DNA of 64,000 bases from Microvirga pakistanensis (GCF_004458765.1 NZ_SPJX01000185.1:111590-175589), one strand, 5' to 3'. Shown: positions 16,336-25,510, numbered from the stretch's first letter. Made by a program: numbers and translations. Notes: generated by a model from the sequence alone, not told the origin.

Positions 16336-16878
16336 GTGAACAGGGTAGGGGCCTTCTTTTTCAAAGGCTTGGAAGGAATCATGGTCCTTCTGCTGGCCGG
16401 CATGGTCGTCATGGTGTTCGGCAATGTCGTGCTGCGCTACCTCTTCGACACGGGCATCGACGTGTCGGAGGAGCTGTCCCGCTTCTTCTTCGTCTGGCTG
16501 ACCTTCATCGGCGCCGTGGTGGTCGGCCGGGAGAACGCCCATCTGGGGGTCGAAACCCTCGTGTCCAAACTCGGGGACGCCGGCCGCAAGGTCTGCATGA
16601 TCCTGTCGGACGTCTTCGTGATCGTCTGCTGCGTGGTGTTCTTCTGGGGAACCTGGCTGCAGGCGGAGATCAACGCCACGAACTATGCCCCGATCACCGA
16701 GATCTCCATGCTCTGGATCTATGGCGTCGGGTACTTCACAAGCCTCGGCCTGGGCCTGATGGCTGCTTTCCGAATTCTGCGGGTGCTCACGGGTCGGATC
16801 ACCGAGCACGAACTCCGGGCTTTCGCCGGGGACTACAGCGACGATGAGGCCCATGCGCTGAGGGAGCGGCTCGAGTGA
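16336..16878 (+). CDS. dctQ: TRAP transporter small permease (DctQ family)
   Basis: A 180-residue protein with four transmembrane segments and the DctQ motif DVSEELSRFFFVWLTFIGA near residues 40-60. It begins with GTG at 16336, preceded by GGAGGAG at good spacing. Its stop overlaps the start of the large permease by four bases (GTGA). It forms the inner-membrane pair with the next gene and works with the binding protein at 18197. The C-terminal cytosolic tail is acidic (AGDYSDDEAHALRER). Confidence 0.9.
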   Translation: MNRVGAFFFKGLEGIMVLLLAGMVVMVFGNVVLRYLFDTGIDVSEELSRFFFVWLTFIGAVVVGRENAHLGVETLVSKLGDAGRKVCMILSDVFVIVCCVVFFWGTWLQAEINATNYAPITEISMLWIYGVGYFTSLGLGLMAAFRILRVLTGRITEHELRAFAGDYSDDEAHALRERLE

Positions 16879-18158
16879 CGATCCTCGTTTTCCTTTTCTC
16901 CCTGCTCGGCGCCATGGCGCTGGGCATGCCGATCGCCTTCGCGCTCATCGTCTGCGCGCTCGCGCTCATGCTTTGGCTCGGCAATTTCGACAGCCAGATC
17001 GTGGCGCAGAACATGATCATCGGCGCGGACAACTTCCAGCTGCTGGCGGTCCCGTTCTTCCTTCTGGCCGGCGAGCTGATGAACGTGGGCGGCCTGTCGA
17101 AGCGGATCGTCAACTTCGCCCTCGCGTGCCTGGGGCACATCCATGGCGGGCTGGGCTACGTGGCCATCGTCGCGGCGCTGATTCTCGCCGCCCTGTCAGG
17201 CTCGGCGGCGGCCGACACGGCGGCGCTTGCGGCCATCCTGATCCCGATGATGCGGGACGCGGGCTACAATATCCCTCGGTCGGCCGGCCTCATCGCGGCG
17301 GGCGGCATCATTGCGCCCGTGATCCCGCCGTCCATCGGCTTCATCATCTTCGGCGTGGCGGCCAACGTGTCGATCTCGCAGCTGTTCCTCGCGGGCGTCG
17401 CCCCGGGTCTGATGATGGGGCTGTCGCTCGTCGTCGCCTGGTGGTTCGTCAGCCGGAAGGACAAGCTGCAGACAACTCCGCGGACGACTATGCGGGAGCG
17501 CGGGAAAGCCTTCGTCGACGGCTTCTTCGCCCTGCTGATGCCGGTGATGATCCTGGGGGGCATCAAATGGGGCATCGTCACGCCGACGGAAGCGGCCGTG
17601 CTGGCGGCGGTCTATGCGCTCGTGATCGGCATGTTCGTCTATCGCGAGCTGAAGCCCTCCATGCTCTACGGCGTCTTCCTGACGGCGGCGAAGACAACTG
17701 CCGTGGTGATGTTCCTCGTGGCCGCCGCGCTGGTCTCCGCCTGGCTCATCACCCAGGCGAACATCCCTGCGGAGATCAGCACATTCATCGAGCCGCTCAT
17801 GGGCAACAAGACCCTGCTCATGTTCGCCCTGATGTTCCTGGTGGTGATCGTGGGCACGGCCCTGGACTTTTCACCGACGGTGCTGATCCTGACGCCGGTC
17901 CTCATGCCCATCGTGAAGCAGGCGGGGATCGACCCCGTCTATTTCGGCGTCCTGTTCATCATCAACAATGCAATCGGGCTGATCACGCCGCCGGTGGGCA
18001 TCGTGCTCAACGTGGTGAGCGGCGTCGCTCGCGTCCCGATGGGAGCCGTGATCAAGGGCGTCAATCCCTTCCTGATCGCGCAGCTCATCGTGCTCGTCCT
18101 GCTCATCGTTTTCCCCGACCTCGTGATGGTGCCTCTGTCATGGCTGCGGGGACGGTGA
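16875..18158 (+). CDS. dctM: TRAP transporter large permease (DctM family)
   Basis: A 427-residue, about 12-segment membrane protein of the DctM family. Hallmarks are PIAFALIVCALALMLW, the LSGSAAADTAAL motif, PPSIGFIIFGVAANVSISQLFLAG and IGLITPPVGIVLNVVSGVA. It is the Na+-coupled transport subunit of a tripartite ATP-independent transporter for an organic or sugar acid. Start GTG 16875 overlaps the dctQ stop. The gene continues, after a 38-bp gap with a strong ribosome site, into dctP. Confidence 0.92.
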   Translation: MTILVFLFSLLGAMALGMPIAFALIVCALALMLWLGNFDSQIVAQNMIIGADNFQLLAVPFFLLAGELMNVGGLSKRIVNFALACLGHIHGGLGYVAIVAALILAALSGSAAADTAALAAILIPMMRDAGYNIPRSAGLIAAGGIIAPVIPPSIGFIIFGVAANVSISQLFLAGVAPGLMMGLSLVVAWWFVSRKDKLQTTPRTTMRERGKAFVDGFFALLMPVMILGGIKWGIVTPTEAAVLAAVYALVIGMFVYRELKPSMLYGVFLTAAKTTAVVMFLVAAALVSAWLITQANIPAEISTFIEPLMGNKTLLMFALMFLVVIVGTALDFSPTVLILTPVLMPIVKQAGIDPVYFGVLFIINNAIGLITPPVGIVLNVVSGVARVPMGAVIKGVNPFLIAQLIVLVLLIVFPDLVMVPLSWLRGR

Positions 18159-18196
18159 CCAGACGGAAAGAAGAACCGTAAAGAGAGGAAACTACC

Positions 18197-19207
18197 ATGA
18201 AGACATTGAAATATGCGCTCGCCGCGGGCGTCGCGGTCACGCTCCTGTCGACGCTTCCGGCCGCCGCCCAGTTCACGGAGCGGAACATCCGCCTGTCCAA
18301 CGGCGTGAACGAGGATCATCCGAACGGGAAGGGCGTCGACAAATTCAAGGCCTGCCTGGCCGACAAGTCGGGCGGCAAGCTGAAGGTTCAGGGCTTCTGG
18401 GGCGGCGCCCTGGGCGGCGACCTTCAGGCAACCCAGGCCCTGCGCTCGGGCACGCAGGAGATGGTCGTCACGTCGAGTTCGCCGCTCATAGGCATTCTGC
18501 CGGATCTCGGCGTCTTCGACCTGCCGTTCCTCTTCGCCAACGAAAAGGAAGCCGACACCATCCTCGACGGCGCCTTCGGCAAGCACATCGACGCGAAGCT
18601 CGAAAGCGTGGGCCTCGTCAACCTGGCCTATTGGGAGAACGGCTTCCGCAACCTCACGAATTCCCGCCGCCCGGTGGAGAAGTGGGAAGACTTCAAGGGC
18701 CTGAAGGTCCGCGTCATGCAGAACAACGTGTTCCTCGACACGTTCAAGAACATGGGCGCGAACGCGGTCCCGATGGCCTTCGGCGAAGTGTTCACGGCGC
18801 TCGAGACCAAGGCGATCGACGGACAGGAAAACCCGTTCGTGACCATTGACACCTCCAAGTTCTACGAGGTGCAGAAGTACCTGTCGGTCACCCGCCACGC
18901 CTACACGCCGTTCCTGGTGCTCTACTCCAAGAGGCTGTGGGACGGGTTGTCGAAGGACGAGCAGGCGGCCTTGCGCGAATGCGCCGCCGTCGGCCGCGAC
19001 GAGCAGCGCAAGGTGTCCCGCGAGCTGGGCCAGGCCTCCCTCCAGAAGATCAGGGGAGCGGGCGTCATCGTGAACGAGCTGAACGAGCAGGAGGCCAACC
19101 GCATGCGCGAGCAGGCGAAGGCCGTGTGGGAAAAGCACGCCTCCACCATCGGCCCGGAGACGGTGAAGATGATGCAGGACGAACTCGACAAGATGCGCAA
19201 GAAGTAA
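18197..19207 (+). CDS. dctP: TRAP transporter substrate-binding protein (DctP family)
   Basis: A 336-residue periplasmic binding protein with signal peptide MKTLKYALAAGVAVTLLSTLPAAA. DctP features are LSNGVNEDHPNGKGVDKF, GDLQATQALRSGTQEM, the carboxylate-binding arginine segment LKVRVMQNNVF and MAFGEVFTALETKAIDGQENP. The arginine predicts a carboxylate ligand. Given the neighbours, the ligand is probably a hydroxylated sugar acid such as an aldonate or tetronate. Within a clear operon with dctQ and dctM; the denD-like gene follows 98 bp later on the same strand. Confidence 0.92.
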   Translation: MKTLKYALAAGVAVTLLSTLPAAAQFTERNIRLSNGVNEDHPNGKGVDKFKACLADKSGGKLKVQGFWGGALGGDLQATQALRSGTQEMVVTSSSPLIGILPDLGVFDLPFLFANEKEADTILDGAFGKHIDAKLESVGLVNLAYWENGFRNLTNSRRPVEKWEDFKGLKVRVMQNNVFLDTFKNMGANAVPMAFGEVFTALETKAIDGQENPFVTIDTSKFYEVQKYLSVTRHAYTPFLVLYSKRLWDGLSKDEQAALRECAAVGRDEQRKVSRELGQASLQKIRGAGVIVNELNEQEANRMREQAKAVWEKHASTIGPETVKMMQDELDKMRKK

Positions 19208-19305
19208 CGCATCCCGGCCCTGTTGGAATCACGCCGCCCGGAGCCTCAGCGCTCCGCGCGGCGTGAGCCGTCGTTGGACGCCCCATTTTCAAAAGATATT
19301 CATCG

Positions 19306-20286
19306 ATGCAGATTCTCATTCTCGGGGCCGCCGGAATGGTCGGCCGGAAGCTCACCGAACGGCTCGTCGAAGAGGGGCACCTGAACGGACGGGCGATCAC
19401 CCGCATGATCCTGCACGACGTGGTCGAGCCCGCCGTTCCGCAGGCCCCGTTCGAAACAACGGCTCTCACGTCCGACTTCTCGCAGGCCGGCCAGGCCGAG
19501 AGGCTCGTGGCGAGCCGCCCGGACATCATCTTCCATCTCGCGGCCATCGTGTCCGGCGAGGCCGAAGCCGATCTGGAGAAGGGCTACCGGATCAATCTCG
19601 ACGGAACCCGCTCCCTGTTCGACGCCATCCGCCAAGTGGGCGACGGCTATTGCCCGCGGGTGGTCTTCACGTCTTCCATCGCGGTGTTCGGCGCGCCGTT
19701 CCCGGAGGCCATCGGCGACGAGTTCTTTCTCACGCCGCTCACCAGCTACGGCACGCAGAAGGCCATCGGCGAGCTGCTGCTCGCCGATTACACGCGACGC
19801 GGCTTCTTCGACGGCATCGGCATCCGCCTCCCGACGATCTGCGTGCGTCCTGGCAAGCCCAACAAGGCGGCGTCCGGCTTCTTCTCGAGCATCATTCGCG
19901 AGCCATTGAGCGGGCAGGAGGCGGTGCTGCCGGTGCCGGAGGATGTGCGTCATGCCCATGCTTCGCCTCGCTCCGCCGTGGGTTTCCTCATGCATGCGGC
20001 GACCATGGACACCGCGGCGATCGGACCACGCCGCAATCTCACCATGCCGAGCGTTTCCGTCACCGTTGCGGAGCAGATCGATGCCCTGCGGCGCATCGCC
20101 GGAGACAAGGTCGCTTCCCGGATCCGCCGCGAGCCCGATCCCGCCATCATGCGCATGGTGGCCGGATGGCCGCGCCGGTTCGACGCCAGTCGCGCCGAGA
20201 GCCTCGGCTTCAAAGCGGAAAAGAGCTTCGACGAGATCATCCGCCTGCACGTCGAGGATGAACTCGGAGGCAAGATCGCGGGTTGA
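19306..20286 (+). CDS. denD: D-erythronate dehydrogenase-like SDR
   Basis: A 326-residue extended short-chain dehydrogenase matching the DenD family. NAD-binding motif GAAGMVGRK at residues 7-15; catalytic SYGTQKAIGE (Tyr and Lys) near 146-155, with upstream Ser in VVFTSSIAVFG; specificity segment RLPTICVRPGKPNKAASGF near 180-198. DenD oxidises D-erythronate to 2-keto-D-erythronate, or related tetronates, in pathways that also use OtnK/OtnC/OtnI. None of those partners is present; the neighbours instead are a TRAP importer, an enolase-superfamily dehydratase and an FAD oxidase. The reaction on a different hydroxy acid is thus possible. Confidence 0.8.
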   Translation: MQILILGAAGMVGRKLTERLVEEGHLNGRAITRMILHDVVEPAVPQAPFETTALTSDFSQAGQAERLVASRPDIIFHLAAIVSGEAEADLEKGYRINLDGTRSLFDAIRQVGDGYCPRVVFTSSIAVFGAPFPEAIGDEFFLTPLTSYGTQKAIGELLLADYTRRGFFDGIGIRLPTICVRPGKPNKAASGFFSSIIREPLSGQEAVLPVPEDVRHAHASPRSAVGFLMHAATMDTAAIGPRRNLTMPSVSVTVAEQIDALRRIAGDKVASRIRREPDPAIMRMVAGWPRRFDASRAESLGFKAEKSFDEIIRLHVEDELGGKIAG

Positions 20287-20568
20287 TCGCCATGGTCGCC
20301 GCGCCCCGACGCTCTTTTCTTTCGTGTCGGTGGAGCGTGGTCGGCGACGAGCGCCGTTTCCACTTGCGCGGAATCAGCTCGCTCCTTTGGGGCGCCGGAG
20401 CGGATCCACTTCACGGCAAAATGCTCTGACCGGCGGATTTCAACGCGATTTGCGTCTTCTTATGGAATTTGCCTTGTGGAAACGGCACCCTGACAACTTG
20501 GAACTTTGTTCCCAATCACTATGCAGATAGTGCTAAATACGCGTATGGCCTCGTGAAAGGAGTTTCCA

Positions 20569-21075
20569 GTGGCAAAGACTGCAACCAAGAAAGCCCCGGC
20601 CCGCAAGGCCGCAGCGAGCAAGGCAACCAAGGCTCCGGCCAAGAAGGCGGCCGCCAAGACGGCAGCCGCCAAGACGGTCGCCGCGAAGACGACCAAGACG
20701 GCTGCGAAGTCCGCCGCCAAGACGCCCGCCAAGGCCGCCGCTTCGAAGGCCCCTGCAAAGGCCGTGAAGAAGTCGGTGAAGGGCCCGACCGCGTCGAACG
20801 GGATTCTGACGCTTCGTCACATCGCCGAGGCGCTCTCGGAGATGCACGAGTTGCCGAAGCGCCAGGCGAACGAGATGATGACCCAGGTCGTCGACTTCAT
20901 CGCGAAGAGCCTGAAGAAGGGCGAGAAGATCCGCCTGACCGGCCTCGGCATCCTGCAGGTGCGCAAACGCGCCGCCCGCATGGGCCGCAACCCGCAGACC
21001 GGCGAGCCCGTGAAGATCAAGGCTTCGAAGAAGATCGCCTTCCGCGCCGCCAAGGACCTGAAGGAATCGATCTGA
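20569..21075 (+). CDS. HU-family DNA-binding protein with histone-H1-like N-terminal tail
   Basis: A 168-residue protein in two parts. Residues 1-75 are almost entirely Lys, Ala, Thr and Pro (KKAPARKAAASKATKAPAKK-type repeats), like eukaryotic H1 tails and bacterial AlgP/Hc1. Residues 78-168 form an HU/IHF domain (LTLRHIAEALSEMH, VVDFIAKSLKKGEKIRLTGLG, AARMGRNPQTGEPVKIKASKK with the DNA-intercalating RNPQTGE arm). It should condense or bridge DNA. The start is GTG 20569 after GAAAGGAG. A similar Lys/Ala tail occurs at the C-terminus of topA in this window. Monocistronic, followed by a 10-bp hairpin. Confidence 0.88.
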   Translation: MAKTATKKAPARKAAASKATKAPAKKAAAKTAAAKTVAAKTTKTAAKSAAKTPAKAAASKAPAKAVKKSVKGPTASNGILTLRHIAEALSEMHELPKRQANEMMTQVVDFIAKSLKKGEKIRLTGLGILQVRKRAARMGRNPQTGEPVKIKASKKIAFRAAKDLKESI

Positions 21076-21085
21076 GATCTGCACG

Positions 21086-21115
21086 GCGGTGCGGCGTCAC
21101 CACAAGCCGCACCGC
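21086..21115 (+). terminator. Hairpin downstream of HU gene
   Basis: Perfect 10-bp stem GCGGTGCGGC (21086-21095) / GCCGCACCGC (21106-21115), 10-nt loop. No T-run follows, so it may act as a Rho-independent-like or mRNA-stabilising structure rather than a classic terminator. The remaining interval to 21407 shows no gene. Confidence 0.55.
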
Positions 21116-21407
21116 TGTCGCTCGACCATAGCGAGCGACGACGCTCGTCTTCCCCCTCGTGAGCTCCGCGTGACCGAACGTCGTCGTGCTCGCTGCTGAG
21201 GGCCAATACGGATTGCCGTGAGCATGCTCCGGGACCGCGCCAACCGTCAAAGACAAGAATTGCGCCGGATCGAGCGGAGGCGGAGCTCTGTCTTTCAGCA
21301 CCGCCCCCGCCAACCGCGCCGGCCTCGCTGACATCGCTCGCGGTTCGAGAAACCCTCCGTTCCTCCGCAATTCCGCAGCTCCGCTTTTGTGAGCCGGAGA
21401 CCCCCTA

Positions 21408-21448
21408 GAAACGAAAAGCCGCCCCGACGAGGGACGGCTTTTCGTTTC
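21408..21448 (-). terminator. Long perfect terminator hairpin downstream of rpmG
   Basis: A 14-bp perfect stem GAAACGAAAAGCCG (21408-21421) / CGGCTTTTCGTTTC (21435-21448) with a 13-nt loop. The A/T-rich flank of the stem makes it effective in either direction, so it can end both rpmG and read-through from the HU side. Confidence 0.82.
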
Positions 21449-21469
21449 TGCGCTTGTTTTGCAGGAAGC

Positions 21470-21637
21470 TTACTTAATCTTGGCTTCCTTGAACTCCACG
21501 TGCTTCTTCGCGACGGGATCGTACTTCTTGAGCGACAGCTTGTCGGTCATCGTACGGGAGTTCTTCTTGGTGACGTAGAAATAGCCCGTGTCGGCGGTGG
21601 AGACGAGCTTCACTTTGATCGTTGCGGCTTTGGCCAT
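21470..21637 (-). CDS. rpmG: 50S ribosomal protein L33
   Basis: A 55-residue protein, [20 protein letters not shown] onward, with [21 protein letters not shown] and EFKEAKIK: a full-length, cysteine-free (zinc-independent, C-) L33 as in most alphaproteobacteria. ATG 21637 chosen; it is preceded by an AGAGG-type site. In many rhizobia rpmG follows pleD; here it follows the rnr-DUF983-Nudix group about 200 bp upstream and is not near divK. Confidence 0.95.
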   Translation of the reverse strand: MAKAATIKVKLVSTADTGYFYVTKKNSRTMTDKLSLKKYDPVAKKHVEFKEAKIK

Positions 21638-21838
21638 GGGTTGGACCTCTTGTTCGGTTTCAACGCGCTCGGTTGGCCCCGCGGCGTGGCCGAAACGCAA
21701 AGGCCGGGCGAACCCGGCCGGAAAATCGTGAGGTTCCCATGCCCGATTATGGCGCTTCCGTCAAGGGTTGGGCGGGAAGGATGACATCTTTCCACCATGG
21801 CCGGGCCTGCCCGGGCCCTGGGGAGACCGACAGGGAAC

Positions 21839-22612
21839 CTACAGCAGCTCCCGCACGAAATGGCCGCGCTTCTGGTAGAAGAACGGCACCGGGAGCTGGG
21901 GGCTGAAGCCGGCCGCGATTCGGGCTTCCAGCTCACCGAGCAGCACGCCCGTGATCGGGGGAAGATCGAGCCTTCTCGCCTCGGCCATGGTCACCCAGGC
22001 CAGCTCGACGAGTTCGGAATCGGGCCCCACGGCGCCTTCCACCTCCCGGGCGATGGCGGTCCGGTCGACGGCGAAGAAACGGGTGTCGAAGCGCTTGACC
22101 CGCTTCGGCGGCGTGATGGCCCGGCCGATGAAATGCAGCGCTTCCAGGTCCGGGAACACCCCATGCTCGCGGAAGGCTTCCCAAGGCGTGCCGGCGGGCA
22201 CGGATTCGGGGCTGCCGTAATCCCGGGTGCCGAGCAGCAGGCCGGTTTCCTCGAAGGTCTCGCGGATGGCGGCGAGCGCCAGCGCCCGGCTGCGCTGGAC
22301 GGACGGGCGCGTGACCCGTGCCATGAGGGCCTGCTCCGCGCGCGGATGCAGGGCCCCGGCCACCGTCATGGAACGGTCGCCGGCCTCGATGCGGCCGCCC
22401 GGAAACACGAATTTGCCGGGCATGAACCTGTGGCCGTCGTGGCGACGGCCCATGAGGATCTTGAGGGGCTTGGCCCTCCGGTCCATAATGATGAGGGTCG
22501 AGGCGTCGACGGGACGAAGCGTGGGAAGGCTCGCGTTACGCTCGCGAGCGACCAGCGTGTCCATCCCGGTCAATGTCCGCGCGTCCGTCACCCGCATTCT
22601 CCGTCTGTTCAT
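21839..22612 (-). CDS. Nudix hydrolase
   Basis: Up to 257 residues. The Nudix box is split by an insertion: FPGGRIEAGDRSM (about residue 68-80) and ALALAAIRETFEETGLLLG (about 110-128), so REx2EExG is intact. This arrangement, with about 30 extra residues before the helix, occurs in an alphaproteobacterial subgroup annotated simply as NUDIX hydrolase. It would cleave a nucleoside-diphosphate-linked compound of unknown identity. Three starts are possible (22612, 22597, 22564); the shortest reduces the overlap with the DUF983 gene from 77 to 29 bp. None has a convincing ribosome site. Confidence 0.85.
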   Translation of the reverse strand: MNRRRMRVTDARTLTGMDTLVARERNASLPTLRPVDASTLIIMDRRAKPLKILMGRRHDGHRFMPGKFVFPGGRIEAGDRSMTVAGALHPRAEQALMARVTRPSVQRSRALALAAIRETFEETGLLLGTRDYGSPESVPAGTPWEAFREHGVFPDLEALHFIGRAITPPKRVKRFDTRFFAVDRTAIAREVEGAVGPDSELVELAWVTMAEARRLDLPPITGVLLGELEARIAAGFSPQLPVPFFYQKRGHFVRELL

Positions 22613-23021
22613 TCTTCATCTGGCGGGCCACGCCGAAGCCGTGCATTCCTAGCGCGTATTGAAGCCCCACGACAGCCCCTTTGACGGGCTGGAGCAGCAG
22701 CAGCGACAGGACGACGGTCAGGAGCGGCCAGATCGCCAGATGCGCCCACAGGGGCATCTCCAGCTTGGTCTCCGTCATGAAGATCCCGTAGCCGACGAGG
22801 TGGCCGACGACGAAGATCACCAGATAAGGCGGCAGGTCGTCGGCTCGGTGATGGTGGAATTCCGTGCCGCAGGCCTCGCAGCGATCCGCCACCTTCAGGA
22901 ACCGGCCGAAGAGGCGGCCCCGGTCGCAGGCGGGGCAACGGCCGCGAAAGCCGCGCTTCATGGCGGGCAGGGTGGCCACGTCCTCCGCCGCAGGAGGGCT
23001 CGTTCGCATGGTCAGGGGCAT
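22536..23021 (-). CDS. DUF983 family membrane protein
   Basis: About 161 residues: an N-terminal four-cysteine zinc ribbon (GRCPACDRGRLF and RCEACGTEF), an HHHRADDLPPY motif, then two membrane segments (YLVIFVVGHLVGYGIFM and LAIWPLLTVVLSLLLLQPVKG). This is the DUF983 pattern, function unknown. Start ATG 23021 follows AGGAAACGACC, 12 bp after the rnr stop, so it belongs to the rnr operon. The polar C-terminal tail after residue 135 overlaps the Nudix reading frame. Confidence 0.87.
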   Translation of the reverse strand: MPLTMRTSPPAAEDVATLPAMKRGFRGRCPACDRGRLFGRFLKVADRCEACGTEFHHHRADDLPPYLVIFVVGHLVGYGIFMTETKLEMPLWAHLAIWPLLTVVLSLLLLQPVKGAVVGLQYALGMHGFGVARQMKNEQTENAGDGRADIDRDGHAGRSRA

Positions 23022-23033
23022 GGTCGTTTCCTG

Positions 23034-25388
23034 TCAGGCGCGGCCGCGCCGTTTCACCTTCACACGGGTGGGAGCGCGGCCCGCAGGCGCCTTCGTGGCC
23101 TTCTTGGCTCCGCGCGAGGGACGTTTCGCACCCTTCCGGCTGCCCGTCTTGCCCGTGAAGCGGCCCTTCGTGAGCAGTTCGAACCGCAGCGCGCCGGCAA
23201 CGGGTGCTGCTTCCACCAGCTTCACCTCCACCTTGTCGCCGAGGCGGTAGGTCTCGCCCGTGTGCTCGCCGCGCATCGAATGGGTCTTCTCGTCGAAGCG
23301 ATAATAGTCGTCCCCGATGGTCGCCGCCGGTACGAAGCCGTCCGCGCCGGTTTCGGAGAGCTTGATGAAGAGGCCCGCCTTCGTGACTCCCGAGATCTGT
23401 CCATCGAATGTGGCCCCGATCCGGTCGGCAAGGAAGTGCGCGATCAGGCGGTCGATTGTCTCACGTTCCGCCGCCATGGCGCGCCGCTCCGCCGCCGAGA
23501 TCTTGGCGCTGATCTCGATCAGCTCCGCGCGGGTGGTGTCCGGCGGCAGCCCGTCCTTGCCGAGCTTCAGCCCGGTGATCAGGGCCCGGTGCACGATGAG
23601 ATCGGCGTAGCGGCGGATGGGGGAGGTGAAATGCGCATAGCGCTTCAGGTTGAGGCCGAAATGCCCGTAATTCTCCGCCGAATACTCGGCCTGGGACTGC
23701 GAGCGCAGCACCACCTCGTTGATGAAGAGCTGGTGCTCGGTGCCGTCGACGCTGCGAAGGATCCGGTTGAACAGCTCCGGCTTGAGCGCTCCTTGCGTGG
23801 GCAGCTTCAGGCCGATGGAGGCGAGCACTTCGCTCAAGGAGCGCATCTTCTCGAGCGACGGCTCGTCGTGAACCCGGTAGATCAAGTCGGACGGCACCTT
23901 CTCAAGGGACTCCGCGGCCGCCACGTTGGCGAGGATCATGAATTCCTCGATGAGCTTGTGGGCTTCGAGCCGCTCGGGCACGAACACGCGGTCCACCGTA
24001 CCGTCGTCCTTCAGCACGATCTTGCGTTCGGGCAGGTCGAGATAGAGCGGCTCGCGGATGTCGCGCGCCTTCTTCACCAGCGCGTAGCCTGCCCACAGGG
24101 GCTTGAGGATCGTGTCGAGGATGGGCTTCGCCACCTCGTCCGGCCTGCCGTCGATGGCGGCCTGCGCTTGGCTGTAGGAGAGCTTTTCCGCCGAGCGCAT
24201 CATGATGCGGTGGAACGAATGGCGAAGTTTTCGGCCGTCGGGGCCGATCACCATGCGGACCGCGAGGGCAGGGCGATCCTCGCGCGGGCGCAGCGAGCAG
24301 AGGTTGTTGGAGATCCGCTCCGGCAGCATGGGCACGACCCGGTCGGGGAAATAGACCGAGTTGCCGCGCTCCTGCGCCTCCCGGTCCATGGCGGAGCCGG
24401 GCCTGACATAGGCCGCAACATCGGCGATGGCGACGGTGAGGATGTAGCCGCCCGCGTTGTTCGGATCGGGATCCGGAGCCGCGTGAACCGCGTCGTCGTG
24501 GTCCTTGGCATCCGCCGGGTCGATGGTGATGAGCGGCAGCTCGCGCCAATCCTCGCGTCCTTCGAGGGCGGCGGGCCTGGCGGCCTCCGCCTCGTCGATG
24601 ACGGCCTTCGGGAACTCGTTCGGGATGTTGTGGGCGAAGATCGCGATGAGGCTCACGGCCTTCTCGGATTTCACGGAGCCGAGCCGCTCCTTGACCTTCG
24701 CGTGGGGGAGCCCGAAGCGGCCGTGCTTGACGATGGATGCGGCGATGAGATCGCCGTCCTGCGCGCCGTTCTCGTCGCCGGGGTTGATCTGGAGCTCGTC
24801 GCCGCGGGACTTCTTGTCGACGGGAACGAGGCGCCCGCCGCCCTCCGGCAGGGCGCGGAAGATGCCGAGCACCTGCGCCTGCTTCTTGGCGATGATCTTG
24901 GTGACGCGGCCCGCGTAGCGGTGGATGTCGCCCGCCTTCAGCGGATCGACCCGCAGCAGCGCCCGGTCGCCCACACCGGCCACCGGCGCGCCGGGCTTCG
25001 GCTTGCGCGCGGGCAGGATGATGATGGTGGGGACGGAGCCGTGCTCCTCCTCGTCCCACTCGGTCGGAACGGCGATCAGCTCGCCGTCACGGTCCCGTTT
25101 GACGATGTCGGCCAGGACCATCGGTGGCAGCTGGCCCGCCTTGTGGACACGCTTGCCGCGGCGGCTGACCGCGCCTTCGTCCTCCAGCTCTTTGAGCATC
25201 TGCTTGAGCCAGATCCGGTCGCCGCCCTTGATGTTGAAGGCCTGCGCGATCTCGCGCTTGCCGACCTTGCCGGGGGTTTCCGCAATGAAGGCGACGAGAT
25301 CCTCCCGAGTGGGGAGAGCGGAGGATGAATGAGCTTTGGAACGTTTGGGCAAGGGAAAACTCGTTGCGTTCGTCAGGTCTTGTCGCAT
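23034..25388 (-). CDS. rnr: Ribonuclease R
   Basis: A 784-residue 3'-5' exoribonuclease. Order of domains: N-terminal helix-turn-helix (KREIAQAFNIKGGDRIWLKQMLKE), cold-shock OB folds, the RNB catalytic domain with ITIDPADAKDHDDAVHA (metal-binding aspartates, about residues 283-300), GYILTVAIADVAAYV and HFTSPIRRYADLIVHR, then an S1 domain (GATFDGQISGVTKAGLFIKL) and a long basic C-terminal tail rich in Lys/Arg. It degrades structured RNA. The start is uncertain: ATG 25388 or an in-frame TTG at 25352, neither with a strong ribosome site. A strong terminator for an upstream RNA lies about 100 bp before it. Confidence 0.93.
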   Translation of the reverse strand: MRQDLTNATSFPLPKRSKAHSSSALPTREDLVAFIAETPGKVGKREIAQAFNIKGGDRIWLKQMLKELEDEGAVSRRGKRVHKAGQLPPMVLADIVKRDRDGELIAVPTEWDEEEHGSVPTIIILPARKPKPGAPVAGVGDRALLRVDPLKAGDIHRYAGRVTKIIAKKQAQVLGIFRALPEGGGRLVPVDKKSRGDELQINPGDENGAQDGDLIAASIVKHGRFGLPHAKVKERLGSVKSEKAVSLIAIFAHNIPNEFPKAVIDEAEAARPAALEGREDWRELPLITIDPADAKDHDDAVHAAPDPDPNNAGGYILTVAIADVAAYVRPGSAMDREAQERGNSVYFPDRVVPMLPERISNNLCSLRPREDRPALAVRMVIGPDGRKLRHSFHRIMMRSAEKLSYSQAQAAIDGRPDEVAKPILDTILKPLWAGYALVKKARDIREPLYLDLPERKIVLKDDGTVDRVFVPERLEAHKLIEEFMILANVAAAESLEKVPSDLIYRVHDEPSLEKMRSLSEVLASIGLKLPTQGALKPELFNRILRSVDGTEHQLFINEVVLRSQSQAEYSAENYGHFGLNLKRYAHFTSPIRRYADLIVHRALITGLKLGKDGLPPDTTRAELIEISAKISAAERRAMAAERETIDRLIAHFLADRIGATFDGQISGVTKAGLFIKLSETGADGFVPAATIGDDYYRFDEKTHSMRGEHTGETYRLGDKVEVKLVEAAPVAGALRFELLTKGRFTGKTGSRKGAKRPSRGAKKATKAPAGRAPTRVKVKRRGRA

Positions 25389-25483
25389 GCAAGCTCGGCC
25401 GCGGCTAGTCCGGGAGGCCCGCCTGTGGAATGACGCGCGAGACGCCGCATGGATCCATCACGGCAATAGCGGCCGTTCGCGGC

Positions 25484-25510
25484 AAAAAAAAAGGCTCCTC
25501 GCGGAGCCTT
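25484..25510 (-). terminator. Intrinsic terminator of the small RNA
   Basis: Stem AAGGCTCC/GGAGCCTT (25503-25510 with 25491-25498), loop of 4, followed on the minus strand by nine U. There is no protein-coding gene upstream that would need it. Confidence 0.85.
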
